Positions 10,567 to 21,074 of a stretch of DNA of 64,000 nucleotides are shown here, piece after piece. Origin of the DNA: JBBIQS01 sp037442205 (lineage in GTDB: Bacteria; Myxococcota; Myxococcia; Myxococcales; UBA5297). Made by a program: the position numbers and the translations under genes. The stretch covers positions 8,735 to 72,734 of the forward strand of contig JBBIQS010000038.1 in NCBI GenBank assembly GCA_037442205.1, in the 5' to 3' direction. Below the pieces are notes generated by a model. The model saw only the letters and a list, made by a program, of their open reading frames with translations, was not told where the DNA came from and ran no database searches. Numbering within the stretch: position 1 is the first letter of the stretch; each line of letters starts with the position of its first letter.

Positions 10567-11376
10567 GTGACCGATGCCGAGTGCGTCGCATTTCTGCAGT
10601 GGGCCCTGCCTCGCCTGCAGCTGCGCTGGGATGGCTTCCGCCGGTTCCGCGGCCAGGTCTGCAAGCGATTGCACCGGCGCCTGGAAGCACTCGCCCTGCC
10701 CGACCTCGCGGCCTACCGCGCCCTGCTCGAGAGCCAGCCGGAAGAGTGGCGCACGCTCGACGCCCTGTGCCGGGTGACCATCTCCCGCTTCTTTCGGGAT
10801 CGCGCGGTCTTTTCCCTGCTCGGCGAGTCCCTGCTGCCGGCGCTGCTCGAGGAGCTCGCGGCGCGCGGGCAACGGCTGCGGATCTGGAGCGCCGGCTGCG
10901 CCTCGGGCGAGGAGCCCTACTCGGTGGCGCTGCTGTTCCGCTACTCGCTCGCCCCGCGCTTTCCCAGGGCCGAGCTCGACCTGCTGGCCACCGACGCCGA
11001 TCCCCAGCTGCTCGAGCGCGCCCGCCGCGCCTGCTACCAGCGCGGCACGCTGCGCGAGCTGCCGGCGGACTGGGTGCGGCAAGCCTTCGCAATGTCTGGG
11101 GATTTGATGTGCCTCAGCCCCGAGATCCGGGCGCTGGTCCAGCTGCGCTGCCAGGACCTGCGGCAGGAAATCCCCGAAGGCCCGTGGCACGTGATCCTCT
11201 GCCGCAACCTCGCCTTCACCTACTTCGCGCCGGCGGAGCAACAGCGGACGCTGTCGCGCCTCGCCGAGCAGCTATCGCCCGGCGGGCTGCTGATCATCGG
11301 CGCGCACGAAAAGCTGCCGGCAGGCCACCGATTCGAGCAGGTGGTAGCCGGACCGATCTACCGCCTCGCGCGCTGA
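10567..11376 (+). CDS. CheR-type protein-glutamate methyltransferase
   Basis: This 269-residue protein starts at GTG 10567 with GGCGGAGG upstream. An N-terminal helical CheR_N-like region precedes the SAM-binding domain with IWSAGCASGEEPYSVA (the CheR form of motif I), LLATDADPQLLERA (acidic residue after beta-2) and CRNLAFTYF (the CheR CRNVLIYF-like motif). The family methylates receptor glutamates using SAM. No receptor, CheB, CheA or CheW gene lies in this window, so this is an orphan CheR. In myxobacteria, CheR-like domains also occur in non-chemotaxis pathways. It ends seven bases before a convergent gene. Confidence 0.88.
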   Translation: MTDAECVAFLQWALPRLQLRWDGFRRFRGQVCKRLHRRLEALALPDLAAYRALLESQPEEWRTLDALCRVTISRFFRDRAVFSLLGESLLPALLEELAARGQRLRIWSAGCASGEEPYSVALLFRYSLAPRFPRAELDLLATDADPQLLERARRACYQRGTLRELPADWVRQAFAMSGDLMCLSPEIRALVQLRCQDLRQEIPEGPWHVILCRNLAFTYFAPAEQQRTLSRLAEQLSPGGLLIIGAHEKLPAGHRFEQVVAGPIYRLAR

Positions 11377-11383
11377 CGCGGGC

Positions 11384-11782
11384 TCACTCGTCGTGGAAGC
11401 CGAGGACCACCAGCACGCAGGTGCCGTCGGCGATGACGTTCAGGCCCGCCTTCTTGGCGGCAGCGACGGCGGCCGGGCTCTCGGCCCCCGGCTGCATCCA
11501 GACGCTGCGGATGCCCTTGGCGATCGCCGCCTCGACCACCTTCTCGGTCACCGGCGGCGGAGTGATCACCGAGATGCTCTTCACCTCGGCAGGCAGATCG
11601 GCGACGGTCGCCACGCAGGCCAGGCCTTCGATGGCCTTCTCCTTGGGATGAACGGGCGTCACCTTCTTGCCGTGCTGCTGGTAGCAGCGCAGGACCTTGT
11701 TGCCGTACTTCTCCCGGCTGCTCGACGCGCCCACCACGCCGAAGGCGCTGGAGGTGAAGAACTCGCTCAATCTGGGATCCAT
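11384..11782 (-). CDS. CoA-binding (Rossmann) domain protein
   Basis: This 132-residue protein starts at ATG 11782 with AAGGAGAG upstream. It is a single CoA_binding_2 Rossmann domain: FGVVGASSSREKYGNKV (glycine-rich dinucleotide/CoA loop), VTPVHPKEKAIEGL, SVITPPPVTEKVVEAA and SVWMQPGAES. The length fits the YccU/MJ-type family, which binds CoA or a similar nucleotide; the physiological role is not established. It is a monocistronic-looking gene convergent with cheR and divergent from mtnA (139 bp apart). Confidence 0.9.
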   Translation of the reverse strand: MDPRLSEFFTSSAFGVVGASSSREKYGNKVLRCYQQHGKKVTPVHPKEKAIEGLACVATVADLPAEVKSISVITPPPVTEKVVEAAIAKGIRSVWMQPGAESPAAVAAAKKAGLNVIADGTCVLVVLGFHDE

Positions 11783-11920
11783 GGTCTCTCCTTGGGGCTC
11801 ATTCTGGCGTTGGACCTCCCCGCCCGCCAGCAGAAGAGCCAGCCTCGGCCTCCTTCGGTTCGCCGATCGAGCGCCGCCATCCGTGCTAGGTAAGATCGCT
11901 CTGCCCCGGAGGTTCGCGCC

Positions 11921-12970
11921 ATGGCGATGGCTGCCCTGCACCCGGTCTATTTCAAGGAAGGCAAGCTCTGGCTCATCGAGCAGCGGCTCCTGCCCGCCGA
12001 GGAGCGCCATCTCTCTTTCGACGAGCCGGCCGAGGTCGCCCGCGCCATCAAGGACATGGTGGTGCGCGGGGCGCCGGCCATCGGCATCGCCGCCGGGTTC
12101 GGGATAGCGCTCTCCGCCCGCAAGGCCGCCCGCCTCCCCGCCTCCCAGCGGCGCGCCGCCCTGGAGCACGACGCCCAGATCCTGCGCTCGGCTCGCCCGA
12201 CGGCCGTCAACCTGGCCTGGGCCGTCGATCGGATGATGGCGCTGCTCGTGCGCCACCTCGACAGCTCGGATCTGGCCGAGGTCGCCCTGGCCGAGGCCCA
12301 GCGCATCTTCGAGGAGGACGTCGCCGCCTGCCGGGCGATGGGCAAGCTGGGCGCCGAGCTCATCCCCGACGGCGCCGCGGTGCTCACCCACTGCAACGCC
12401 GGCGCGCTGGCCACCGGCGGCTACGGCACCGCCCTGGGCGTCATCCGCGGCGCGGTCGAGGCCGGAAAGAAGATCCGCGTCTTCGCCGACGAGACCCGCC
12501 CCTACCTGCAGGGCGCCCGACTCACGGCCTGGGAACTGGCCCGCGACGGGATCGACGTCACCCTGATCACCGACAACATGGCCGGCCACTTCATGCAGCG
12601 CGGGGAGATCGCCTGCGCGGTGGTCGGCGCCGACCGCATCGCCCGGAACGGCGATACCGCAAACAAGATTGGCACTTACACCGTCGCCCTGCTCTGCCGC
12701 GAGCACGGCCTGCCGTTCTTCGTCGCCGCTCCGCGGTCCACCATCGACCTGTCGCTGGAGAGCGGCGCCCAGATCCCGATCGAGGAGCGCTCCTCGGAGG
12801 AGGTCACTCGCATCGGCGAGCGGCACATCGCGCCGGCCGGCGTCCGCGCCCGGCACCCGGCCTTCGACGTCACTCCGGCGCGGCTGATCTCGGCCATCGT
12901 CACCGAGGCCGGGATCGCCAAAGCGCCCTACGAGACCTCGATTCCGGCGCTCTTCAAGGGTGGGCGCTGA
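11921..12970 (+). CDS. mtnA: S-methyl-5-thioribose-1-phosphate isomerase
   Basis: This 349-residue enzyme of methionine salvage converts methylthioribose-1-phosphate to methylthioribulose-1-phosphate in the cytoplasm. The family landmarks are clear: MVVRGAPAIGIAAGFG, the catalytic cysteine in LTHCNAGALATGG (C158), ADETRPYLQGARLTAWEL and the catalytic aspartate in VVGADRIARNGDTANKIGTY (D238). Those positions match the Cys/Asp pair of characterised MtnA. eIF2B-like proteins share the fold but lack this combination. No other mtn gene is nearby. The WD40 kinase gene begins three bases after the stop, so the two are probably co-transcribed. Confidence 0.96.
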   Translation: MAMAALHPVYFKEGKLWLIEQRLLPAEERHLSFDEPAEVARAIKDMVVRGAPAIGIAAGFGIALSARKAARLPASQRRAALEHDAQILRSARPTAVNLAWAVDRMMALLVRHLDSSDLAEVALAEAQRIFEEDVAACRAMGKLGAELIPDGAAVLTHCNAGALATGGYGTALGVIRGAVEAGKKIRVFADETRPYLQGARLTAWELARDGIDVTLITDNMAGHFMQRGEIACAVVGADRIARNGDTANKIGTYTVALLCREHGLPFFVAAPRSTIDLSLESGAQIPIEERSSEEVTRIGERHIAPAGVRARHPAFDVTPARLISAIVTEAGIAKAPYETSIPALFKGGR

Positions 12971-12973
12971 CCG

Positions 12974-15900
12974 ATGTCCCCAAGCTACAGGGACCGTCTC
13001 TTCTGTCTCGAGGCCGTCCGCGCGGGCCTGGCCTCCTCCGAGCTCCTCGAGAAGATCGGCTTCTTCGAGCGAGGCGAGCTGCCGCTGCGCGCGCGGCTCA
13101 TCGAGGCGGCAGGGCTCTCCGAGCAGTCGGTCAGCGCCCTGGGCGCCGCGGTGGATCTCACGCTGGCGAAGTTCGGCGACGACGTGCGCGCGGCCATCGA
13201 TGCCCTGCTCCCGCTGCTGCTGCGCAGTGCCAGCCACTCCCTGCGCACGGTGAACGTCAGCAATCGCGAGCCGATCAACGCCGAGGTCTCCGGGGCCGCC
13301 TTCGACCGGGTCACCCCCGAGCACCCCGGCCGCTACGAGATCCGTGGCGAGCAGGGCCATGGCGGCCTGGGCCGGGTCCTGGTCGCCTTCGACAGCCACA
13401 TCGGGCGGGAGATCGCCATCAAGGAGCTGCTCGAGGACCCGGCGGCCCCCTCCACCGGTACCCTGCGCCCCAACTCGGCCCGCTTCCTGAGGGAGGCGCG
13501 CATCACCGGCCAGCTCGAGCATCCCAACATCGTCCCGGTCTACGAACTGGGCCGCGGAGCCACCGGCAAGCTCTACTACGCGATGCGCCTGGTGCGCGGC
13601 AAGACGCTGTCCCAGGTCCTGGGCGAGGCGTCCACCCTGTCGAAGCGGCTGGGGCAGCTGGGCAGCTTCTGGGACCTGTGCAACGCGGTCGCTTACGCCC
13701 ACGGGCGCGGGGTCATCCACCGCGACCTCAAGCCCCAGAACGTGATGGTCGGCGAGTTCGGCGAGACGGTGCTGCTCGACTGGGGCATCGCCAAGCTGGG
13801 CGACCGGGCCGAGCCCACAGAGCTTCCCGCCCGGGTGGCGCTGTCGGCGCAGGACTCGGCGGAGCTGACCGCTGCCGGCAACGCGGTGGGCACGCCCGCC
13901 TACATGAGCCCCGAGCAGGCCCGTGGCGAGGTCGTCGACGAGCGCGCCGACGTCTGGGGACTGGGGGCGGTGCTCTACGAGCTGCTGACCGGCGCGCCGC
14001 CCTTCCTGGGCGACAACGCGATCAGCACCATGAACCGGCTGCTGCGCGACCCGCTGGTGCCGGTGCGCCAGGTCTGCCCGGAGGCCCCGCCGGAGCTGGC
14101 GGCGATCGCCGAGCGCGCCCTGCAGAAGGACCCCGCCCGCCGCTATCCCTCGGCCGCCGAGCTGACCGCCGAGATCGCCGCCTACATGACCGGCGGCCGG
14201 GTCCGCTCCTACCAGTACTCGCCGCTGGAGCTGGTCAAGCGGCTGGCCGAGCGCAACCGCCCGGCATTCGTCGCCTCGCTGGTGGCGCTGGCGGCAATCG
14301 TCGCCGGGCTGGTGGCGACCACCCTGCTGCTGGGCCGCGAGCGCGCCGCGCACGGTGAGGAGGCCCAGGCCCGCCTCAAGGCCCAGGCCGCCAGCGCCGC
14401 CGAGCACCAGCAGCGGCTGATGGCCAGCTATCACCTGGGCGAGGCCTACCTGGGAGAGGCCAGCCGGCTGCGGGAGGAGAAGCGCTGGCTGAGCGCCTCG
14501 ACCTTCGCCGCCGCCTCGCTGCTGAACAACCCCGGCCATCCCAAGAGCCCCTTCTACGACCCTGACTTCTCCCGGGCGGTCCCGGCCAGCCTTTCGAGCC
14601 TGGCCGCCGCGTCCTCGGAGGTCTTCCTGTCGCGCTCCGGCGAGCTGGCCGAGTACCAGTCCACCCTCCGAGTCGGGGACGTGATCCCGGGCGCGGCGCT
14701 CTCTCCGGACGAGACGATGCTGGCGGCGGCGGCGGAGGACCGGGTCCACCTCTTCGAGCTGGGAAGCGGCGCCGCGAGGGTGCTGCGCGGCCACACCGGG
14801 CAGGTGGTGGCGGTGGACTTCTCGCCCGACGGCCAGCGGCTGGCGAGCGCCTCCGAAGACGGCACCGCGGTGCTGTGGGAGCTGGCCACCGGGCGGGCCC
14901 TGCAGACGCTGCGCGGCCACCAGGGGCGCGTGGTGGACGTGCGCTTCTCGCCCGACGGGCGGCTGCTCGCCACCGCCGGCTTGGACCAGACCGCGCGGCT
15001 GTGGGACGCCGCCACCGGCGAGCAGCTGCGGACCTTGAGCGGCCACACCGACCGCCTGACGCGGGTCGCCTTCTCGCCTGATGGACGCACGCTCGCCACT
15101 GCCTCCGAGGACCGGACGGTGCGCTGGTACGGCGTCGCCGACGGCCAGGCGCGGGCCTCGGCGCCCCACCCCGACCTGGTGCGCGGCCTCGCCTTCTCCC
15201 CGGACGGCTCGCTGGCCACCGCCTGCTACGACGGCGTGGTGCGCCTCTTCGACGCCAGCGGCCGGCTGGCGCAGTCCATGGCGGGGCACACCGACAGCGC
15301 CATCGACGTGCGCTTCGCCAACGGCGGCAAGACCCTCGTCTCCTCGGGCTACGACAAGACGGTGCGCTTCTGGGAGCTCCCCTCGGGACGGCTGCTGCTG
15401 ACGCTCGACTCCCACAGCGACTACATCCTGGCGCTGGTCGTCTCGGCGTCGGGAAGGCTGCTGGCCACCGGCTCGGCTGACGGCACCGTCCGGCTGTGGC
15501 GGCTCAAGCTCGCCGCCGCCATCCCCACGCTCTCCGGGCACACCGAAAGCGTCTCGGCCCTCGCCGTCACCCGCGACGGCCGCTACGCCGCCTCCGGGGC
15601 CTGGGACCGAACGGTGCGACTGTGGGACCTGAGGTCGCTCACCCTCCTCAAGACGCTCGAGCGGCACACCCAGGCCGTCGGCGGGGTGAGCTTCTCCCCC
15701 GACGGCACCCGCCTCGCCTCGGTGGGCCGCGACGGCGCGGTCCGCATCTGGAGCGTCCCGGGCGGCGAGCTGCTGCTCGAGCGCCAGGGCTTCCAGCGCA
15801 CCGCCACCGCGGTCAACTTCTCGCCGGACGGACAGCTTCTCGCCGTCACCGGCGACGACGGCCGGATGCGCCTCCTCACCAGCGCCGGCGCCGAGGCCGG

Positions 15901-16486
15901 GATCCTCTCCGACCACGCCGGGATGACCTTCTGCGGCGTCTTCTCCCCAGACGGCTCCCGCGTCCTAACCGTCGGCCGCGACAAGCTGGCCCGCCTGTCC
16001 CTGACTCGCACCGGCCAGGCCGAGCGCGAGCTCGTGGGCCACTCAGACCTGGTCTCGGGCGCGGCCTTCTCCCCTGACGGATCCCGGTTGGCCACTTCGA
16101 GCAGGGACCGGCTGGCGATCATCTGGGAGACCGGCAGCGGCAAGGAGCTGCTGCGCCTCAAGGGCCATACCCGCTGGGCCAACGACCTGCGCTTCTCCCC
16201 CGACGGCAGCCTGGTGGCCACCGTCGGCGACGATCGCACTGCCCGGCTCTGGTCGGCTCGGACGGGCCAGGAGCTGGGGATTCTCCCGACCTCCAAGGAC
16301 GCGGCCGCTCTGGAGTTCGCCCCCGATGGCCGGCTGCTCGTCGGCGACGGGAGCGAAATCAAGATCTATCGGCCTGATTTTTCTGGGCTTTCCGAGGACC
16401 CGCGGCGGTTGCTCGACACCGCCCAGCGGCGCGCCGGCGCCAGGCTCGAGGGGTTCCAGCTCGACGTCGGCGCCGAGCCGCCATAG
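12974..16486 (+). CDS. Ser/Thr protein kinase with 14 WD40 repeats
   Basis: This is a 1170-residue protein. Residues 1-115 are a helical N-terminus of unknown family. The kinase domain (about 120-410) has the Gly loop GEQGHGGLGRV, Lys150 in IAIKE, HRDLKPQN with Asp251, and DWG (269-271) where most kinases have DFG. A transmembrane helix lies near 430-452, followed by a short coiled stretch. From about 565 to the end I count fourteen WD40 repeats, recognisable by FSPDG turns and GH...W/L-W pairs. That number fits two seven-bladed propellers, probably on the far side of the membrane as a binding platform. The gene starts three bases after mtnA. The DWG motif keeps the metal-binding Asp, so activity is plausible. 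Confidence 0.95.
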   Translation: MSPSYRDRLFCLEAVRAGLASSELLEKIGFFERGELPLRARLIEAAGLSEQSVSALGAAVDLTLAKFGDDVRAAIDALLPLLLRSASHSLRTVNVSNREPINAEVSGAAFDRVTPEHPGRYEIRGEQGHGGLGRVLVAFDSHIGREIAIKELLEDPAAPSTGTLRPNSARFLREARITGQLEHPNIVPVYELGRGATGKLYYAMRLVRGKTLSQVLGEASTLSKRLGQLGSFWDLCNAVAYAHGRGVIHRDLKPQNVMVGEFGETVLLDWGIAKLGDRAEPTELPARVALSAQDSAELTAAGNAVGTPAYMSPEQARGEVVDERADVWGLGAVLYELLTGAPPFLGDNAISTMNRLLRDPLVPVRQVCPEAPPELAAIAERALQKDPARRYPSAAELTAEIAAYMTGGRVRSYQYSPLELVKRLAERNRPAFVASLVALAAIVAGLVATTLLLGRERAAHGEEAQARLKAQAASAAEHQQRLMASYHLGEAYLGEASRLREEKRWLSASTFAAASLLNNPGHPKSPFYDPDFSRAVPASLSSLAAASSEVFLSRSGELAEYQSTLRVGDVIPGAALSPDETMLAAAAEDRVHLFELGSGAARVLRGHTGQVVAVDFSPDGQRLASASEDGTAVLWELATGRALQTLRGHQGRVVDVRFSPDGRLLATAGLDQTARLWDAATGEQLRTLSGHTDRLTRVAFSPDGRTLATASEDRTVRWYGVADGQARASAPHPDLVRGLAFSPDGSLATACYDGVVRLFDASGRLAQSMAGHTDSAIDVRFANGGKTLVSSGYDKTVRFWELPSGRLLLTLDSHSDYILALVVSASGRLLATGSADGTVRLWRLKLAAAIPTLSGHTESVSALAVTRDGRYAASGAWDRTVRLWDLRSLTLLKTLERHTQAVGGVSFSPDGTRLASVGRDGAVRIWSVPGGELLLERQGFQRTATAVNFSPDGQLLAVTGDDGRMRLLTSAGAEAGILSDHAGMTFCGVFSPDGSRVLTVGRDKLARLSLTRTGQAERELVGHSDLVSGAAFSPDGSRLATSSRDRLAIIWETGSGKELLRLKGHTRWANDLRFSPDGSLVATVGDDRTARLWSARTGQELGILPTSKDAAALEFAPDGRLLVGDGSEIKIYRPDFSGLSEDPRRLLDTAQRRAGARLEGFQLDVGAEPP

Positions 16487-16552
16487 CCTCGGCGCGGCAC
16501 CATCACCGCAGAGCGGGCTGGCAGGCCTCCACTGACATCGATCGCCGAGGCA

Positions 16553-17797
<1,245 letters not shown>

Positions 17798-18005
17798 GGC
17801 CAGCTCCCGTCGTCCGCCCCGATTTTCGGGACGTTCTCGAACCAAAGATAAACAACCGTCCCGCTCTGAGTCCATTCTTTCCCCTCAAGCTTTTTTCGAG
17901 CGTCCGGGGGCCTGCCGCCCGCCAGGGCCTTGTCGGGGCGGCGTGGCCTCGTCCGGCCGGGGAATGAGCTGCTGACCGGATCGCCGCGGCGGGTAGAATC
18001 GGCCA

Positions 18006-19283
18006 GTGCGCGACAGCCTGGTCCTTCAGCTCGCTCGTGAAGCCCTCGAACGAGCCTTCGAACGCGGAGAGCCGGCCGACCGCGCCCTGGAGCGGGTCAT
18101 GCGGGCCGAGCGCAGCCTCGATCGGGAGGAGCGCGCCGGACTCGCCCGGAGGGTCCTGGGCACCTCATGCCTGAGAGGCAAGCTCGACTTCCTGCTCGAG
18201 CAGAAGTGCCCCGGTTGGAAGGGCGAGGCGATTCGCCATCGGCTGGCCGCCTACCTCCTGCTCGAGGAGCGAGCGCCGCTGGAGCAGTCGGCGGCCTGGT
18301 GCGGGCTCTCCGCGGAGGCGCTCAGCCCCTTGCTGAGCGAGCCAGTTTGGCCCAGCGAACCGATCGAGTCGCTGGCCGCGCGCCGCTCGCTCCCGCGCAT
18401 CCTGGCGAAGCTGTGGCTCGACGAGCTGGGGCCCGAGGAAGCGGATCGCCTGGCCGAGGCCACCAATCTCCCCGGGCCGATCACCGTGCGGGCCAACCTG
18501 CTCAAGAACACCCGGGAGGAGCTGGCGCGGGCGCTGGCGGCGGAGGGGATCGAGTCGCGGCCCGGGAAGCTTGCGCCCGAGGCGCTGCACCTGCTCGGGA
18601 GGCCGAACATCTTCGGCAGCCGCGCCTGGCGGGAGGGGCGGTTCGAGGTGCAAGACGAGGGCAGCCAGCTGGTGGCGCTGGCCTGCGGCGCCAGGCCGGG
18701 CGAGCGGGTGATCGACTTCTGCGCCGGGGCCGGAGGCAAGACGCTGGCCCTGGCGGCGCAGATGGAGAACCGCGGGTCGATCCTGGCGCTGGACGTGGCG
18801 GGCGAGAAGCTGCAGGCGATGGCCCCCAGGCTGCGGCGGGCCGGGGTGCGGATCGCCAGCGCGCACAGGCTCGAGCCGGAGGGGCCGCTGCCCCCGTTCG
18901 CCGGCGACGCCGACCTGGTGCTGGTCGACGCCCCATGCACCTCGCTGGGGACGCTGCGGCGCGGGCCGGATGCGCGCTGGCGGCTCGACGAAGAGGAGTG
19001 GGAGAGCCTGCCGGCGAGGCAGCTGCGGATTCTGGAGAGGGCGCTGGAGTGCGTCAGGCCGGGCGGGCGGCTGGTCTACGCCACCTGCACCCTGCGCCGC
19101 GCCGAGAACGAAGCGGTGGCGGAGCGCTTCGCCCAGGAGCACCCACGGCTCGAGCCCCTCGACCCGCCGGTGCCGCTCGGCCAATCGCCGGTATTTCACA
19201 TTTCCGGCCGGCGAGCATTGAAGCTTCTTCCACACCTCCACGGGACCGACGGATTCTTTGTCGCCGCCTGGCGATACCGCTGA
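18006..19283 (+). CDS. RsmB-family 16S rRNA (cytosine-C5) methyltransferase
   Basis: This 425-residue protein starts at GTG 18006. An N-terminal NusB-like helical domain (about 1-135) precedes the SAM methyltransferase core. Motif I is DFCAGAGGKTLALAA, the motif IV cysteine is in VDAPCTSLGTLRRGPDARW and the motif VI cysteine in VYATCTLRRAENEAV. Two catalytic cysteines define m5C RNA methyltransferases. RsmB/Fmu methylates C967 of 16S rRNA; the exact target here is inferred from architecture. It stands alone, upstream of the regulatory region for the exported-protein operon. Confidence 0.9.
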   Translation: MRDSLVLQLAREALERAFERGEPADRALERVMRAERSLDREERAGLARRVLGTSCLRGKLDFLLEQKCPGWKGEAIRHRLAAYLLLEERAPLEQSAAWCGLSAEALSPLLSEPVWPSEPIESLAARRSLPRILAKLWLDELGPEEADRLAEATNLPGPITVRANLLKNTREELARALAAEGIESRPGKLAPEALHLLGRPNIFGSRAWREGRFEVQDEGSQLVALACGARPGERVIDFCAGAGGKTLALAAQMENRGSILALDVAGEKLQAMAPRLRRAGVRIASAHRLEPEGPLPPFAGDADLVLVDAPCTSLGTLRRGPDARWRLDEEEWESLPARQLRILERALECVRPGGRLVYATCTLRRAENEAVAERFAQEHPRLEPLDPPVPLGQSPVFHISGRRALKLLPHLHGTDGFFVAAWRYR

Positions 19284-19383
19284 AGAGAATTCGTTTAATA
19301 CAAGACAACACTTTCCGCTCCGCGACAAAGTTCGCCGTCCCACCATGCGCATTCCAAGCTGCTATCCCCTGTTTGCCCCGGCT

Positions 19384-19418
19384 GTTCCACGGTGGAACAC
19401 CCGGTTCCAATTCGGAAC
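19384..19418. promoter_or_regulatory. Paired palindromic sites (candidate activator-binding enhancer)
   Basis: Two 15-bp GTTCC-N5-GGAAC palindromes lie at 19384-19398 (perfect, GTTCCACGGTGGAAC) and 19404-19418 (one mismatch in the inner arms). Their centres are exactly 20 bp apart, about two helical turns. They sit about 41 and 61 bp upstream of the GG of the sigma54-type promoter, the usual place for enhancer-binding-protein sites. Confidence 0.65.
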
Positions 19419-19449
19419 AGGCAACCACTCGCTTTCCCTCTGAAATCCG

Positions 19450-19467
19450 CCGGCACGGCCGTTGCCT
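19450..19467 (+). promoter_or_regulatory. Sigma54-type promoter
   Basis: CGGCACGGCCGTTGC fits the -24/-12 consensus TGGCACG-N4-TTGC at all but the first base. GG is at 19452-19453 and GC at 19464-19465 with the required ten bases between. The predicted transcript would start near 19477 and leave an approximately 97-base leader before the ATG at 19574. Confidence 0.7.
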
Positions 19468-19573
19468 AAACTCCATGGGCCGGCTTTCACCTCAGGCGGA
19501 AGATTACAACCCTGCGCCACTGCCGGAAATGAGCCTTGTTGTCGCCGAAAAAGCTGGTAGAGGAGGGCGCGAC

Positions 19574-21070
19574 ATGCACTGGACAGCGTTCATTTTGATC
19601 GCTTGGGGAGTCCAGGCTGCATCGAGCGACTCCCCGGCCAAATCCAATCCCGCCGCCACTGAGTCCCGTCTGGCGGTCCTCGGCTTTGGACAATGTCAGG
19701 ATCCGCTCCTGGCGCCGGCGGTGCGCGCGCTGCGCGACGACCTGTCCCAGCTCGGCGGGGTGCGGGTGCTGAGCGAGGAGGACACCTCGGCGATGGGCGG
19801 GCTGCCAGGGGCCTCGCTCGACGAGGTGCGGCGGGCCATCGAATCGGGGCGCAACGACTTCCTCAACCTGAATGCGCCGCGGGCCGAGCAGACCCTGCGG
19901 GCGGTGCTGCCGGAGATCGATCGGTTGCCCATCGGGCCGCAGCGCTGGGACGCCTATTGGAACGCCCGGGCCAACCTCGCGCGGGTGATGCAGTACCAGG
20001 AGAAGCGGGACCGGGCGAGCGAGCAGTTCCTGGAGATCCTCAAGGTCCAGGACAGCTTCACGCTCAGCAACTACGAGTACCCTCCCTCGGCGCGGCAGTT
20101 GCTCGCGGACACCAAGTCGCTGCTGCAGAACTATCCGCGCTTCGAGCTCAAGGTGACCACCCGCGAGCCGGGGGCCACCGTCTACGCCAACGGCTACGCC
20201 CTGGGGCGCACCCCGTTCTCGAAGCGGATGATCGCCGGGCGCACCTATCAGGTGGCGGTGGGCGACGACCAGCGGGTCAGCTTCAACCGCTCGATCACCC
20301 TGGTCGCCGACACCGGCATCGAGATCGACCTGGAGAAGGAGTCGAAGCTGCGGCCGGGAGGGCCCTGCTACCAGACCGACGGCGACCGGGACCAGCGGCT
20401 GGCGGCGGCGACGCTGCTGGCGGGAGTGCTGGGAGTGGATCAGGTGGTGGCGGTGCGGCTGGAGAAGCTGGGCGGCGGGGACGACTACGTGGCGGCGGCG
20501 CTGGTGCAGGTGACCAAGGGGCGCGAGGTGCGCGAGGGGCGGGTGCGGGCCGAGGGAGGGGTGCTGCCGCCGATGGACAAGCTGAGCCAGTTCGTGCTCA
20601 CCGGCGAGGGCCCGCGCGAGCTGAGCGCGCCGATCGCCGAGAAGAAGAACGCGAAGCGGTCCAAGGAGAAGCTCGCGGCACCGGCCGAAGCCGTGGCGGC
20701 GCCGAGTGCCGAGCCCGCGGCACCCGGCAACTCCGGTCGGCGGTGGATGAAGCCAGCCGGCTGGGCCTGCGCGGCGCTGGCGCTCGGGTTGGCGGGCGGA
20801 GCGATCTACGAGCATTGGAGCGTCGGCGATCAGCAGGCCCAGATGCAGGCGTTGGTCCTGCCCGGCACCGGTGGATCGGTGTTGCCGGAGAACGCCGGCA
20901 AGGTGAAGGGGCTGCGGGCGGGGATCGATTCGGCGAGCCTGCTGCGCTACGTGCTGGGAGGCGGGGCGGTGGTGGCCGGCGCCGGGGCCGGCGTCTTGCT
21001 GTACCTCGGGCGGTCCACCGGACCGGGCGGGGAAGCGGTTCCAACCATCGAAATGTCGGGGGATTTCTAG
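19574..21070 (+). CDS. Exported PEGA-domain protein
   Basis: This 498-residue protein starts at ATG 19574, six bases after AGGAGGG. Residues 1-18 look like a signal peptide (TAFILIAWGVQAASS). Residues about 30-180 are a helical, TPR-like region of unknown family, containing 'LAVLGFGQCQDPLLAPAVRAL'-type sequence at its start. Residues about 190-235 form a PEGA domain (REPGATVYANGYALGRTPFS). Two C-terminal hydrophobic segments (about 385-410, 455-475) flank a short loop. It is first in a probable operon under the sigma54-type promoter at 19450; the next gene starts four bases later and has a similar plan. PEGA domains are typical of bacterial surface proteins. Function unknown. Confidence 0.85.
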   Translation: MHWTAFILIAWGVQAASSDSPAKSNPAATESRLAVLGFGQCQDPLLAPAVRALRDDLSQLGGVRVLSEEDTSAMGGLPGASLDEVRRAIESGRNDFLNLNAPRAEQTLRAVLPEIDRLPIGPQRWDAYWNARANLARVMQYQEKRDRASEQFLEILKVQDSFTLSNYEYPPSARQLLADTKSLLQNYPRFELKVTTREPGATVYANGYALGRTPFSKRMIAGRTYQVAVGDDQRVSFNRSITLVADTGIEIDLEKESKLRPGGPCYQTDGDRDQRLAAATLLAGVLGVDQVVAVRLEKLGGGDDYVAAALVQVTKGREVREGRVRAEGGVLPPMDKLSQFVLTGEGPRELSAPIAEKKNAKRSKEKLAAPAEAVAAPSAEPAAPGNSGRRWMKPAGWACAALALGLAGGAIYEHWSVGDQQAQMQALVLPGTGGSVLPENAGKVKGLRAGIDSASLLRYVLGGGAVVAGAGAGVLLYLGRSTGPGGEAVPTIEMSGDF

Positions 21071-21074
21071 CTCC

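Noticed and set aside
11384..15916. 1510-codon minus-strand frame opposite the WD40 kinase and mtnA
   Set aside because: Only its last 132 codons (11384-11782) are the real CoA-binding gene. The rest mirrors the opposite strand.
18167..19573. N-terminal extension of the PEGA protein through the RsmB gene
   Set aside because: AGGAGGG and a signal peptide at 19574 mark the real start; a sigma54 promoter lies between.
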